The notes: generated by a model not told the origin, from the sequence alone. Shown: positions 11,250 through 23,298, counted from the first letter of the stretch. The stretch: DNA of 64,000 nt from Pyropia yezoensis (GCA_009829735.1 CM020618.1:40849030-40913029); one strand, 5' to 3'. Numbers and translations: made by a program.

Positions 11250-14200
11250 CCGTTGGGGCTGGTCGTCCGAAGCGCACAACGGCAGCCTCGGCCAAGTGGG
11301 CCAGGAGGACGAACCAACCGTGCCGGATACTGCGGCGACCTAAGGGAGTCCGCCCACCTCGGGTAGGACTCCCCAAGAACGTAAACCCACGTCGGGTCAT
11401 CGCGGTGCTGACGGGTGAGAACTTCCAGGTGGCTGGACGGGTGCAACTTGCCCCAGGCCGCGCCTGTTGTGCCCGTATCGTACTGGATACCGGGTCAGGA
11501 GCCTCCTTGATACGCAAGTCGGTATTACCAAAGGAGGTGAAGCTCCAACGCTGGAGGTCCAAAGCTGACCATATGATTGACATCAATGGTGGGGTACTTC
11601 CCATCGTTGGTGCCGTGACCCTACCAACTAGGTTGGGAACCCATGAGGTCGACGTGACCTATGGTGTAGTTGAGAATATATCGGTACCCCTGCTTCTGGG
11701 TACCCCTCATGTTGTTACACAAGTGCCTTTGATTTGTGGCCCTGAGTACTGGGTCAAGTTGATGAATGGGGAGACTATCCCCATCCTTGGTAAGGGAAAG
11801 TCTGCGGCGCCTGTGACAGTCTCACAGTCGAAGCCTGTTTGCTCTGTGAGGGAAGGGTTTACTGCTACCCTGCGTCTAGCCCGTAAAGTCACGTTGCCCC
11901 CCAACTCGGTGGCGCACGTTGATGTTGTAACTGATAATACGGGGAACGGGTTGGTGCACCCTCACCCCCGTCTTGCTCGCAAGCACCAAGTGCATGTTGC
12001 CCTTGGTACGATGGACTCCAAAGCCGGAGTCCCGTGGAGGATCCAGGTGATGAACCTGAGCTCGTCGCCCCAGTACTTCAAGTCGGGAGCCAAGTTCGGC
12101 TATATCGACCAACACAAGGGACCGGTAGTAGCGGTCACCCTCAACGCGGGCGCAAGTAGCGACCCGAATTCCGGAAAGGAGGAGCATCAAGCCAAGTCGG
12201 CCGCCTCTCCTCGGCCCCATGTGAACATGGAGGGTGTCCCCCCCTGGTTGAGGGTTCAAGTTGAACGCCTCTTGGACCAATATCACAAGTTGTGGGATGG
12301 TCAATTGGGACTCATGAGAGCCACCCAACACCGGATCGAGTTGAAGCCCGGTGCACCCCCTATACGCCAACAACCGTATAGGGGAGGACCTCGTTCAAGG
12401 GCCCTCGTTAAGGAGCAAGTTGCTCGCATGGAGGCCCTCGATGTGATCGAGGCCAGCAACGCCGAGTGGGCGAGTCCGGTGGTTATCGTCCCCAAGCTTG
12501 ATGTGACCCCCCGGTTCTGTATCGACTACCGTAAGCTCAACGAGAGCACGGTGAAGGACAGTTATCCCCTACCTAGGATGGACGACTGTCTGGACTCTCT
12601 TGGGGAGGCAAACGTGTTCTTTACCCTAGACTGTAACGCGGGGTCCTGGCAAATTCCCATTGCCCCGGAGGACAGGCATAAAACTACCTTTACCTGTCAC
12701 TGTGGTACCTACCAGTGCAAGCGCCTACCGTTTGGTCCGTGTAACGCGCCGGCAACTTTCCAGCGCGCTATGGACATGATTCTGGCCGGAGTACGGTGGC
12801 AGATCTGTCTTGTGTACCTAGACGATATCATTGTGTTCTCCCGAAGTCCGGAGGAACACATTGGCCATCTTGGCCAGGTGTTCAAGCTACTTGCTGACGC
12901 CGGTGTGTCACTGAAGGCGAGTAAGTGCCACCTCTTCACTCAAGAGGTGGAGTACTTGGGACATGTTGTCCGTCCGGGGCGTCTCAGTGTCAACGAGAAG
13001 AGCTTGAGGGCCATCCGTAAGGCTCAGTACCCCCGGACCCAGACCCAGATGAGTAGCTTCCTCGGGAAGTGTAACGTGTACCGACGTTTCACCAAGGGCT
13101 TCGCCAAGGTGGCGAAGCCGTTGAATGAGCTAGTGAGCTCAACGCTACCGAAGAACCTGCCTCCCCCAAGTCGGGTGGAGCGGGAATCCTTTCAGACTCT
13201 TCGGGACCTTCTGCTGAAGCCCCCCATCTTGGCTATTTCCAGGTTGGGAGGCCACTACATCCTGGATGTGGACGCTAGCTACGACCAACTTGGTTGTGTG
13301 TTGCTTCAGCAGCAGCCGGACAAGGAGTACTTGCCGGTGGGATACTTCAGTAAGGGGCTGAACTCGGCCGAGAAGAACTAGGGAGTCACCGAGTTGGAAT
13401 GACTCGCGGTGGTGTGGGCGGTGACGTCACTTCGTCACTACCTAGAGGGTGAGAAGTTCCTCATCCGCTGTGACCACCGCGCGTTGCAGTTCATCTTTAA
13501 GACGGACTGTACGAACACTCGTCTCAATCGGTGGAGGGTGCGACTGGCACCCTTCAACTTTGACATTGAGTACCGACCTGGCAGGCAACATGCCCTTGCC
13601 GACGGCCTCTCTCGGGTACCTACCGAGGGGCTGGACACTAACCCAGTCGATGAGGACATCCTCATCGTGGGGGTAGTCACGCGCTCGGGTCAGGCGTTGA
13701 ACCCCGAGGCGCCAGGGAACAAGAAGTACTTGCCCCTGTCCCTGGACGAGGTGGTGAAGGCCCAGGCCGAGGATCCCTTCTGCAAGTCGCAGAGGGATAC
13801 ACTGGATACAGTGGCGGAGACGCGGTTCTTTCTGGGAGACAATGGCCTCTTCATGAGGAGGGGGGTATTCCAGGGGACCGAACAACTTTTCGTCCCCGCA
13901 TCCCTCAAGGGCAGTATCCTTGAGAGGGAGCACAACGCTCCCACGGGTGGACACCTGGGGTCTAGTAAACTGTACCAGACCCTGAGGATCAGGTTCTACT
14001 GGCCGTCCATTGTGGTGGACATCTACAGTTGGGTGGCTGCCTGCACAAGTTGTGCACAGAACCGTCTCATGGAACGGCGGCCTAGTACGGCTATGCTATT
14101 GTTCCCGGCCAAGGAGCCCTTCGCCGCGTTGGCGATGGACATCCTTGGGCCACTGCCAGTGACCGAGGAGGGCAACCAGTACCTCCTGGTCATCTGTGAC

Positions 14201-15229
14201 CGCTTCACGAAACTTACGCGAGCGATCCCACTGGCAGAGATCACGGCCATGTCGGTTGTGTCAGCCTTCCTAGATCACTGGGCTGCCGCGTATGGCATCC
14301 CAGATAGTACACTATCGGACAATGGACCGCAATTCGCGTCTGTACTGTTTCTGGGAGTGCTGGATAAGTTGGGGATTAAGGCAAACTATGCCACCCCCCA
14401 CCACCCACAAACTAATGGGCAGGTGGAGCGCTTCAACAAAACTATTGTTAGGCAGCTGCGCCACTATGTGAGTGAGCACGTGAAGACGTGGGACCAATAC
14501 ATTTCTATCCCTACTACTGCCTACAATTCGCAGGTTCACTCATCTACCGGGGAAGTACCCCTCGCCTTTGTGACCCCTCGTCGCGTGCGGTGTATTGCCG
14601 TGCGGCGATCGCTCCCAACTAGGGAGGATGGTTGCAGTACGCCTACTCCTACTGAGAGTAAGGCGGAGTTCGCTGCTAGGCTTGAAAACCTCATCCCTAA
14701 AGTCAGGGATGAGATGGACAAAGCACAAAAGCGCTACAAGCGTACCTTTGACAAAAAGGTGCGCAATGCTAAGCATGTCCCCGAGCAGGGTGACTGGGTG
14801 CTGGTACACTCACACACCCCAACTGGGGGTAAGCTGGTAATCCAGACGAAGGGACCGTACCAGGTCCTTCGTACTGATGGGCGGCGCTTCACCATCGAAA
14901 GTGACGATGGGGTTCGCACAGTGAACGGACAGGACGTGGTCAAAGTTGCACCACCGCCTGCAGGCGACCCAGCTTGGGCGCGTGCTTTGGAAGCGTGGCG
15001 CCTCCCCTCACTGCCTGCGGCCAAACAGGGCCCGCAGGAGTACGTGTTCGATAAGTTCATTGACCACGGATGGGATGAGGACACTAACCGCCTCATGTTG
15101 AGGGTGCGTTGGTTTGGCTACAAAGCCAAGGATGATACGTGGGAGTATGTGGAGGATCTTCCCGCTGAGAAGGTCCGGGCATACTGTGCCCGGAACGAGA
15201 TAGACCCTAACAGCCCTCCCTCAACGTGA
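11246..15229 (+). pseudogene. pol: pol region of element A (broken)
   Basis: Order of parts: aspartic protease (LDTGSG), Ty3/gypsy reverse transcriptase, RNase H, integrase with HHCC zinc finger and DDE core (SDNGPQF), GPY/F-like module, then a C-terminal chromodomain (from YVFDKFIDHGWDED). The last places it in the chromovirus branch. It opens with an ATG overlapping the end of gag by four bases, as in element B. The copy is broken. Confidence 0.9.
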
Positions 15230-15340
15230 GGGAAGGCCGAGCAACAGTGCGAAGAGAGTGCTTCAAGTCGAAGTGGTACGCAGAGTGGCTTTTAACTACA
15301 GCCCTAACCCTTGCACTCTCACAACAAAGGCAGCTGCCAA

Positions 15341-17284
15341 CTAGGCACGCATGCTAGACTCTCCCACTCCACGGCCCTCGCCCTCACGTGGAGGCGAGCG
15401 GCGAGACCCACGCCGATAACGGTCTCCACTCGTTAGAAGGGGCGGCGGCTCCAAGTCGGAACCGTCGCGCCCTTCACGGTCGCGCAAGTGGCGCCGACCG
15501 TGGCTACTCTTCTGCCTGGTCTTGCGCGCAAGTTTGCGACGCAGACGCTGGACAGACTCCGTCTCCGACGGGTTAGAGGACTCCGAGACGGAGTAAGACA
15601 ACTCGTCTTCCGACACGGAGGGAGAGCGCCGCGAGTGTCGGCGAGGACGGCGAGGAGGCGAGCATGCCCGGCTCGCGCGACGTTTGCCACGCCCAAGTGG
15701 GGCTGGCTGGGGCATAATAGCCCCAATGCGAGCCAACTCGGCTGTCATAAACTCCGCCACCGACTCGCAACTCGCGGTCGCCACTGCAGTACGAACGCGC
15801 TCCTCAAGTTGAGGAGTCTCGGAACTTTGGAGGATTGCGGTCGACGCGGCCAACCAGGAAATGGTGCGCACCAACGTGGTGATCATCATCTCTGAGGTTA
15901 GAGGCGTCGGCGGTAACACCAACTTGGGGTATACCGTCAGGAGGGTGGCCCCCAAGTTGGGGGACACCGGGGTGGAAGACTCCACGGCCACGCTGATCGG
16001 GATTTTCCCGTGAGGCTGGAAAGGAGCAGGAGAAAGCCGAGGGGCACGCCGAGGTGGCGGTACCCGGGTGTAACTGCGACCCCGACTTGGGGCCCCCGCA
16101 GTAGGTTGAGTCATATGGTCATCTTATGAGGGCACAGCCATAACTATGGGCTTGTCCGGGGGTGGCGCAGTGTGGCGATCCACCCCCGGGGCATACGGAT
16201 AGTCCCCGATGCCCAACCCCTCTCGTAGGACCACACGGCCGTCGTGAAGTTCACGAGCGACCCACACGAACAGGCGAAGTGCGCCATCGTCCTTGGGCCC
16301 ACGAGTGGGGCGGCACAACTTGTGCTCAATGCTCTCCCACTCGATAAACTTATGGAGCCGGAGCAGCTCCTCAAGTAGAGTGAGTTGTCCTGATGAGCAC
16401 CCCTCAGCAACTAGCTGAGGTGTGAGCTGTTCCAAACCTTGGATGAGCCGGAGGGGGAGATGCCAGAGCATCCCCCGCCGCTGAACACAGGACACCCAGG
16501 TCGACATGACCTCGAGGAGCCACTGGGTGGCCAACATGGCCCACACCAGGTGATCAGGGCCAGCCGTCAACATGACGGAGCCGAAGTGGTCAAGCAACCG
16601 TGGCAGCAACGCCGGGAACCCGTAGGGAACCTCAACTTGAGGCCACCGTTCGGGCTTCTTCGGATAGTACTGCTCCTTACTGGCAGCAGACTGTTGAGGA
16701 AACTCGAGTTGAGCCGAGGTCACCAAGTAGGGACCTCGCCGGAAGTCTTTCTCCATCCGCACATCAAAGTGATGAGTGTGCGGATCGGCCTCGTGGGGGT
16801 ACGGGGGGCGAGTTGCCACTGCGTCCCACGTGAAGGTCGGCAAGTCGCCGGGACCCGAGATAGTTCCCCCGCGGTCCACCATGGCCATGGCCCGCTGTAC
16901 GTCTTCGACCTTCTCGTCGTCCAGGAAGGCAAACTGGTCCGTCCTGAAGCCGGCAGGGAACCCGACCCTACGGGAATACTTCTCTCGTAGGCGATCCCAT
17001 ACCCGACGCATCGCTGCGCCAAGTCGGCCACAGCGAAGAAAAGTCAACCCCTCCTCATATAGAGGCCAAGCGGGGTAAAACCACCGCCCCAAGACCTCAC
17101 GCGGGACAACGTGTCCCGCCTCAGGGGGAGATCCTGCCGTCAACCCAAAGCCGGGTGACGCGGGAGTCCCATCCCCCGGAGCGATCGCGGAGCCCCCGCC
17201 GGAAGTCCTGGCGGGTGCTGCACCGTAGGTGGTGTCCTCCATACGCTCATCTAGAGAGTCCGTCTCCACTCCCGGGGTCGCCAT
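15341..17284 (-). CDS. antisense coding region of element A, function unknown
   Basis: Between the pol stop and the 3' LTR the minus strand is open for about 640 residues' worth of sequence, counted from an ATG at 17284. The first part has folded-protein character (WPLYEEGLTFLRCGRLG, LTLLEELLRLHKFIEWESIE). The last part is Arg/Ser-rich with alternating acidic and basic runs, like a nucleic-acid-binding or gag-like tail. No known domain was recognised. Extra antisense ORFs in this position are established for some plant Ty3/gypsy lineages, and their role is unsettled. Whether element B has the same region cannot be seen because it lies beyond the window. Confidence 0.6.
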
Positions 17285-17610
17285 GGCTCTCCCCAAGCTG
17301 GGGAGAGACGCTCTGGCTATCGCGGCACGAGACCCGCCTCGAGTTGAGGGGGACTCGGATCGTGGGTATACGGGTGGCCTACCCAGCGTGGGGCGGCCCA
17401 GTGGAAGGTGAAGGGGAGGTGGTGGTGATGGTGAAGTGTGATCTGAGGAGAGCAAGCTGCCGAGTGGGCAAGCTTGAGGAGAGGGGCGGTCAACGTGACC
17501 GCCTCCACATCCGCGTTACGTACTCGATGGGGGACAGCAAGTCGCGCCCCCAACGCCGAGACGTGCGTTTACGCACACCCTCACAGGGCCGACCGGGTCG
17601 GTCGGAACTG

Positions 17611-17622
17611 AGGAGAGGGGAG
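17611..17622 (+). other. polypurine tract of element A
   Basis: AGGAGAGGGGAG abuts the 3' LTR at 17623, the expected position for plus-strand priming. Confidence 0.75.
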
Positions 17623-18091
17623 TGTGGCAGTATTGACCCCCAGGTAGGGGGGCAACACGTGCCATGCAAGGGGCGGCAGGCCACTAGCCTGATCCGTTCC
17701 TCCCCCTGCATTTTGGTCCATATTCCCGAAGTTTGGGATAGTTAGCTTAGTAGTAAATCCAACTTGGATTTGAGGGTTTTCTGCATTTATCGTCTTGAAT
17801 TTTCGTGTGGCCCGGTGGGCAGGTGCTGGGGTGGGAGATTCTGAGTGGCGAGATTCTGAGTGGACCCTGGGGGGAGAAGGGGGGGGACAGCGGGGCTTGG
17901 CCCTGCGTCCCCGTCCCGACCAAGAAACTGTTGGACCACACACCGTCCTCTTGATTGTCCGTGGGGGGTTTGCCCCACAACAGGGACAGAGTGTGTGCGA
18001 CTTGCACTTCTTCCGGTTCCCCCGACACGGGAGGCAGCCCTTGCACACCGGCCCAACTTGGGTGCCGTGTGTGCATGTGGTTTTCGCCACA
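17623..18091 (+). repeat. 3' LTR of element A
   Basis: 469 bp with the same ends as the 5' LTR and about three mismatches to it. It is followed by target duplication GTGAG (18092-18096). Confidence 0.96.
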
Positions 18092-18096
18092 GTGAG

Positions 18097-19887
18097 CCAC
18101 GCAGCCGCGGCGGCGGCGGCGGGGGTGGGGGCGGCAGGAGCCGCCACCGACTATGCCGCCGCCGCCACTGCTGCCGCCGCCGGCAATGTTTTATCCGCCG
18201 CCTACGAGGCTGCCACCGGCCTCCCCGCCGCCTCGGTTTGGCGCGCTGCCGAGGCGCCGCAGGCACAGCCGGCGCTGCACGGGTGGCCGGCGTGGAGGCA
18301 CACGCAGTAGCGCTTTGCGCAGCCTTTACGGTAGTTTCAGCGTTGCCGTGGGCCAACACGGGCACCCCCGCTCCGGCAGGCGGCGCCTCCCAGCCAACTG
18401 TCGGTGGGCCCGTCGACAGCGCGGGGGGCGGTGTAAAGGGGGCCTGGGCGGTAATTCCCGCGGTCGAGGCCCACGCGGCAGTGGTCACCGCCGCAGCAGC
18501 CGCAGCTGCCGTACACACAGTGCGCGAAGTGCCGCCCGGTGCGGCGCCGCTTGGCCCGCCCCCCCCTTCACCCCCGTCGTCACCGCCGCCGCCCCTACTG
18601 CTCCCTTTGTTCGCGCCGCCTGCACGAGCGGCGGTGGCGAGCCATGCGGCAGTCGCGGTTGCCACAAGCTCGCCGGGGTCTATCTCGGGGGCGGGTAGCG
18701 CCGGGGCGGGCGGGGAGAGACGCGCCGCCGACGCAGTGCGGTGCGCGCGCGAGCAGGGGGCGACGACGTTGCCGCCACTTCTGCCGCGGGGGGGGGGGTA
18801 GCAAGAGATGCAGGGGACGCGCCACGATTCCCAGCACCGCGGCCGCCAATGCCGCCGCCGCCGCCACGGTCGCCGACGCCGCCATCTGCTGTAGCCGTCG
18901 GGGGGGAGGGGGCGCACCGCGGGGTACCCGCGGGCGCGGCTGCTGCTCGCGCCTTGCGCTTGGCAGGGCTGCCGGCCGCTGGGGTGGGCGCCGCTGCCGC
19001 TTGCATGTGCGCACCGCCCCAAAGGAACCGCTCTGGCGCCCCCGTCGCCGTCGCCGGCGCCTTCTGCCGCACGTCCTCCATGGTGGATCCGACCGTCGCC
19101 GTAGCTTGCGCAGACGCCCTCGCCGACGTGGTGGGAGCGGCGGCGGCTGTAGCGGTGGCGGCGGCTGCCGACGTGGCGACGGCGGCGGTGACAGCGGCGG
19201 TAGCGGCGGCGGCCACTGCATCCAAGGCCCCGGCCTCGCGCCGCTTGAGCGGCCGCCGCCGTGCCGTGAGCGCGTGCCGGCAGCGCGGCTCGAGAGCAGT
19301 CGGCGCCGACGCTGCGCCCGCCGCTTCGCTCACTGTTGCCGCTGCCTTCACCGCCGCCGCTGCCGCTGTCATTTTGGCAAGGCGGGAGGCCGCAGCGGCG
19401 GCGGCGGCAACCGATGCCGTTTTTTTGAGGGCAGCGGGGGCAGGGTCGGGGGCGGGGGCGGGGGCGGCCGCCACGTGCACCCCTTACGCGGCGGAGCCCG
19501 AGGTAGCGCTGCCGGGGGGTGCTCCCTTCGTGGCCCCTCCCGATAAGACCGGAATGGTTAAAACGCCCGCGGGGCCAGCAGCGGCGGGGGCGGTCCACCT
19601 GACGCAGTGGCCGCCGCCACCGCCGCCACCGCCGTCGACAGTGGTGGCGCCACAAATTGCCGCCGACGCCGCTGCCACCCTTAGGGCGGCGACGGGGGCT
19701 CCGGGCAGCGGTCAGGACGGCGGCCGTGGCGTTGACGGCAAGCAATGCAATCCCCCCGCCCCCCGGGGCCCGCGATCGGCGGCTGAGGTGACGGCCTAGC
19801 CCACCAGGAACAGGCCCTGCATGAGGCCTGGCACGTAGTCCCCTTACAGCGCCGCCACGCCGCCGTCGTCATCGTTGGCGTCGGCGG
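18097..19887. other. GC-rich low-complexity right flank of element A
   Basis: Ala/Pro/Gly-coding low complexity on both strands. Two competing long frames, plus 18741-19799 and minus 18680-19480, each contain some ordinary peptide (minus: STMEDVRQKAPATATG; plus: VALPGGAPFVAPPDKTGMV). The strand could not be decided and no domain is seen. Confidence 0.35.
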
Positions 19888-20382
19888 TCAGAGGGATGAG
19901 CACCGCCGGGGCCAGGCGGCCTCCGCTGCTGCCGCCGCCACCACGACCACCGCCGAGGGCGTAGCGGGGTGTCCAGCACCGGCGGGGGGTCGTGTTCGCA
20001 CCACCGTCGCCGCCATCCCCATCAAGAGGGTCCGCCAGCGCCCGCTCTGGGCGGCCATCCCGCCGGCGCGGCGGGATGCATACGCGGCGGCGGATCCGCC
20101 CACTAGCGCACCATCAGCAGCCGCATCACCTCCACAAGCACCACGACCAGCACCACCACCGCCGACCACGCCTTTCCCTCCTCCCCTGCCGAAGCCCAGC
20201 AGGCCGCGGCAGCCGCCCCCCCCTTCCGCGTCTCGCCCGCGGGCGGGCCTGACCAGCCAGTCAGTCACGGCAAAGAGGCGCCCTTGCCGGGGCGCCGACG
20301 CGGGCGTTACACTCCAGGCGGCGGCAGCGGCGGCGGCGGCGGCGGCGGCCTCAGCCCCCTCACGCCCGGGGGGGGACTCCAT
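19888..20382 (-). CDS. possible minus-strand protein, unrecognised
   Basis: A minus frame from an ATG at 20382 to a stop at 19888. It has an Ala run, then RQGRLFAVTDWLVRPARG, Gly-rich sequence, GRWRTLLMGMAATVVRT and a hydrophobic Ala/Val stretch near the end. The frame is also open to the right of the ATG apart from one stop at 20401-20403. No family is recognised. It overlaps the left side of a coding-like plus frame, so at most one of the two is real. Confidence 0.25.
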   Translation of the reverse strand: MESPPGREGAEAAAAAAAAAAAWSVTPASAPRQGRLFAVTDWLVRPARGRDAEGGGGCRGLLGFGRGGGKGVVGGGGAGRGACGGDAAADGALVGGSAAAYASRRAGGMAAQSGRWRTLLMGMAATVVRTRPPAGAGHPATPSAVVVVAAAAAEAAWPRRCSSL

Positions 20383-20407
20383 AAATTCCTCCACCTTGAG
20401 CTACGCC

Positions 20408-21484
20408 GCTGCGTTGCGCGAGATGGGCGTCGCGGGCAGCGACGTGCTGCCTCTCTCAAACGCGCCACCGCCGACGCCACCGCCGCCTCCATGGCTGCCA
20501 CCGCCGCCACCGCTACCGCCACCGCCACCGCTACCGACGCCGCCTATACCGCCGACGCCGGCCGCCCGGGAGGAGTCGGCCCGAAGAGAAGACGAGTGGG
20601 CAAAAATGGGGTTCACCCCGCCCGCCGGCGGCCCATGGGTGCTCCCCCCGCGGAGGCCCTTCGCGGGGGTGGACGCGGAGAGCAGGGCGGCGGTGGACCC
20701 CCGTGGGAGCCCAAACAGGTCCCCGGCGCTATCGTCAGATGCGCCGAGGTCCCCGCTCCCGACGCCGACGCCGCTGCCACCAACGCAAACGCCACCAATG
20801 CCGCCGACGCCGCCAAGGCCTCCGGCAATGCCGCCGCCGACGACACCGCGGCCACCGGCGCCGCCACCGACCGCGCCGCTCCCGCCTCAGCGGCCAACGC
20901 CCCTCCCACCAGCTCCGCCGCCGTCGGCAGCAAGGTCACCAATTGGAAGGGGCAGCGGGAGGGGAACGCTCACACCGGGCTTATCGTCGGGGGTAAGCTG
21001 CGAGAGGAAGAGGTCCATGTATCAGGGCGGCATGGTGGTGGCCTCGCGGCGCGGCGTGGATGTGGATGGAATGGATCGGATTGGGTGGGCGAGGGGGGAC
21101 GGGGGGGCGAGGGTAGGGGAGCAAAGCTACGAAAGGAACCGGATGCAAAAAGACGAAACCAAAAGGAAGGGGAGAGGAGGGACCGGGGTAGAGCAATGCG
21201 GTGGGGTTGGATGGCTTTGTGCTGCGGACGGGCAAAGGGATGAGTGGAATCGCCGCAAGACGGAAGAAGGGGACGGTGGGGAGCGGCGACGGATATTGCC
21301 AAAGAGGGCGAGGGGGACGGGGGGGCGGGGGGGAATGGGAAGCGCCACAGACGGCGCACACGGCCGCTCGCGTCGCAGCGGAGTAGGGATTGCGGCGGTC
21401 GGCGACGGGGGTGGGCGCCTGTCGGGTGGCGGTCGCGCCGCCGCACGTGCCGGCCGTCGCGCGGTCATCGGCGGCGACATGTAG
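20408..21484 (+). CDS. possible proline-rich protein, unrecognised
   Basis: The plus frame has mostly G/C-ending codons and ordinary sequence near its start (STLSYAAALREMGVAGSDV) and middle (EESARREDEWAKMGFTPP, RRPFAGVDAESRAAVDPRG), separated by long Pro-rich runs. The frame is open upstream without an ATG, so the start is uncertain; the first in-frame ATG is in REMG. The C-terminal third (from about 21000) is Gly/Arg-rich and probably not coding. The product would be mostly disordered. A minus-strand reading of the same DNA is the alternative. Confidence 0.3.
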   Translation, partial: AALREMGVAGSDVLPLSNAPPPTPPPPPWLPPPPPLPPPPPLPTPPIPPTPAAREESARREDEWAKMGFTPPAGGPWVLPPRRPFAGVDAESRAAVDPRGSPNRSPALSSDAPRSPLPTPTPLPPTQTPPMPPTPPRPPAMPPPTTPRPPAPPPTAPLPPQRPTPLPPAPPPSAARSPIGRGSGRGTLTPGLSSGVSCERKRSMYQGGMVVASRRGVDVDGMDRIGWARGDGGARVGEQSYERNRMQKDETKRKGRGGTGVEQCGGVGWLCAADGQRDEWNRRKTEEGDGGERRRILPKRARGTGGRGGMGSATDGAHGRSRRSGVGIAAVGDGGGRLSGGGRAAARAGRRAVIGGDM

Positions 21485-21586
21485 CACAATAGGTATCCGC
21501 TGCACGTCCACTCTCAGGGAACACTCACCAAGGGGGAGCGGCACCAACGTCACCGGGAGGCCAAGGTTGCTGTCCTTGGAGCGCAA
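21245..21586 (-). CDS. possible minus-strand exon, unrecognised
   Basis: The minus frame at 21586-21330 reads as ordinary protein (NLGLPVTLVPLPLGE, SLRVDVQRIPIVLHVAADD, then Cys/Ala-rich), then runs into a pyrimidine-rich tract. There is no ATG, and an in-frame stop lies a short way upstream, directly after which is a GGTAG that could serve as a splice acceptor. An isolated exon is possible. No function is proposed. Confidence 0.25.
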
Positions 21587-22317
21587 GCCACGGGACGAAG
21601 ATGGGAGCCCAAATGGGAGACGTTTGTTGTTCTACCTTGGCCGGCGGTGGATTCGCCGCCGGCCCCCTCGTTATAAACCCTCGGAGACACCACTAACTAC
21701 CCTCCACCCCAAGATGCAAGTCCCTCTTGTCATACGTAACTTATAGATACCATGACCAGTACGGACTCCCAAATTGAAAGTTAAGGTTTAGAAGTAGCCC
21801 CCTTAATATAAGGGTCACAATACGGTCAACCATATTGCTACATATCCCCCCCTTAGATTCGGCCCGTCCTCGGGTCGAGTTGCATTCGGGTTTCCGAATG
21901 TAAGTGGGTCGCGTGACTGTTTACCCGTCGGGTGGGGCTTTGCGCCCCGTCGCGACAGACACCCCTTTTCGAGGTTGTCCGAGGGGGGTGCCCCCCTTTG
22001 TGTGGTACACACACGATCCGTTTTCCGGACCGTTAATTTCCCGATGCGGGTTTTTGTTCACGACCCCCCTCTGAGGGGTGGTGCAAGCGGATCCGCCACC
22101 AGGCGTCTCGTAGTAGGGGGGCCCCTCTCGTGCGGACGATTGAGTGGGGGGCGGGGGCTGCCCGCGTTGCGTGGGGGCCGTTGGGAGTGACCTCCCTTGA
22201 TTTCCCCGTGTGGGGGGGGGGCGTGGCCCCGAGCCAGGTGCCTGGGTGGAGCGTTCTCGTAGCTCGGCTGGTGCGGGTCGTCCCGCGCTGCCGTATCGCT
22301 CGTGCTGAGCTGTGTGG
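21587..22317. other. upstream region of the gene at 22432
   Basis: Less GC-extreme than its surroundings. It contains a TTATAAA at about 21670 and a short AT-richer stretch at 21715-21860. Several short inverted repeats lie at about 21960-22130, for example GGTGCAAGCGGATCCGCCACC. No gene was recognised. Confidence 0.4.
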
Positions 22318-22324
22318 TTATAAG
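22318..22324 (+). promoter_or_regulatory. TATA-like box
   Basis: TTATAAG about 110 bp before the ATG at 22432, whose context CCACCATG is a good eukaryotic start. Confidence 0.45.
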
Positions 22325-22656
22325 CGCGGGTGCCCGCACTTACCTGGCTCGTCCGCGCGAGCGTTCCTTGTACCGGGTCGAGCCGGCTGCGGCTTTTTGG
22401 CACGGGGCGCCCCTGCTACCACGGCTCCACCATGTCGGACCCCCAGGTCCCCGGGGGCGAGGACGACCTCCTACTTGATGAGGAGGATGAGGTCATGGTG
22501 GACGACGTTCCCGTCTCTGCCACCGCTGCTAAATGCTTCTTGGCGAGCTCATCGGAAGACGAGGGCGACCGGGTAACCGTCCGCGTGGCTCCGGAAGGCG
22601 CGCCGGGCAGATTGTCGTCCGTATGCAGCGGCACGACGGCTCCGTCGGGTCGTGGT

Positions 22657-23298
22657 TGTAGCGTAATGGGACCCAGATTCCCGGACCCAAAAACCACAAC
22701 CACACATACAGAGACCACAGTCAGAAGCCCAGGAAGGAACAGGTAAGAGCCCTTGCTGATCCACTCGCCCGCCACGATACGAGGCAAAGGTAAACAGGAC
22801 AAAAGCCCGAGGGAGAAGGAACCCAAAGTACTGTTGATTTTACAAGATGGCCCCGGGGAGAACCCCGGAGTACCCCTCAAGAACCTCCCCCCCTGGCCCC
22901 TCCAGGGGCCCTGAGCGAGGCCTCCAGAGGGCGCCCCCAGCGGGCCAAGTGCCAGCAAGGCACCGGCCGCTCACTGGGCCAACACACACAAAGCAAGCGA
23001 AATCCCCCCACACACAAATGTCAATCCCCGAAAAAACCCAGTGGGAAAAAGGGGAAAGACACGAAATCACGCAAGGAAAACAAATGCGAAAAATCAAACA
23101 AATAACCCGAAGGTCAGTATGCCCAACCCGGCAAGTCCACCGCTCCGGGTGACCAATCAGGGCACCGGGCGTGTCGCCACTGCCCGGGGCCACCGATGCA
23201 GGGATCCTCGGCCAGCGCGTGGTTCCACGTAACGCTGCCAGCCGGGTCCCAAGTCAGACTCCCGGGTTCCAACGGTCCCAGGGGCTCAGAACGCCACA
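22657..23298 (-). repeat. 3' LTR of element C
   Basis: 642 bp. On the element strand it starts TGTGGCGTTCTGAG and follows a purine-rich GTGAGGGGGCCA (complement of 23299-23310), the likely polypurine tract. GTGGT target duplication lies on its outer side. Confidence 0.95.

Larger units (their letters stand above)
8715..18091 (+). mobile_element. element A: Ty3/gypsy LTR retrotransposon, chromodomain lineage (broken)
   Basis: A complete element of about 9.4 kb bounded by two 469-bp LTRs that begin TGTGGC and end GCCACA. A 5-bp target duplication, GTGAG, sits at 8710-8714 and 18092-18096. Order of parts: 5' LTR, primer-binding site, gag, pol (protease, reverse transcriptase, RNase H, integrase, chromodomain), a 2.4-kb 3' region with antisense coding capacity, polypurine tract, 3' LTR. 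The two LTRs differ at about three sites, so insertion was recent. The copy is fossil: its coding part has roughly two to three breaks. It is a close relative of element B at the right edge. Confidence 0.97.

Noticed and set aside
15341-17284. Host gene captured by chance between two unrelated LTRs
   Set aside because: The LTRs are matched, share one target duplication, and the region has the polypurine tract and pol at its two ends, so it is part of the element; origin by capture in the past remains open.
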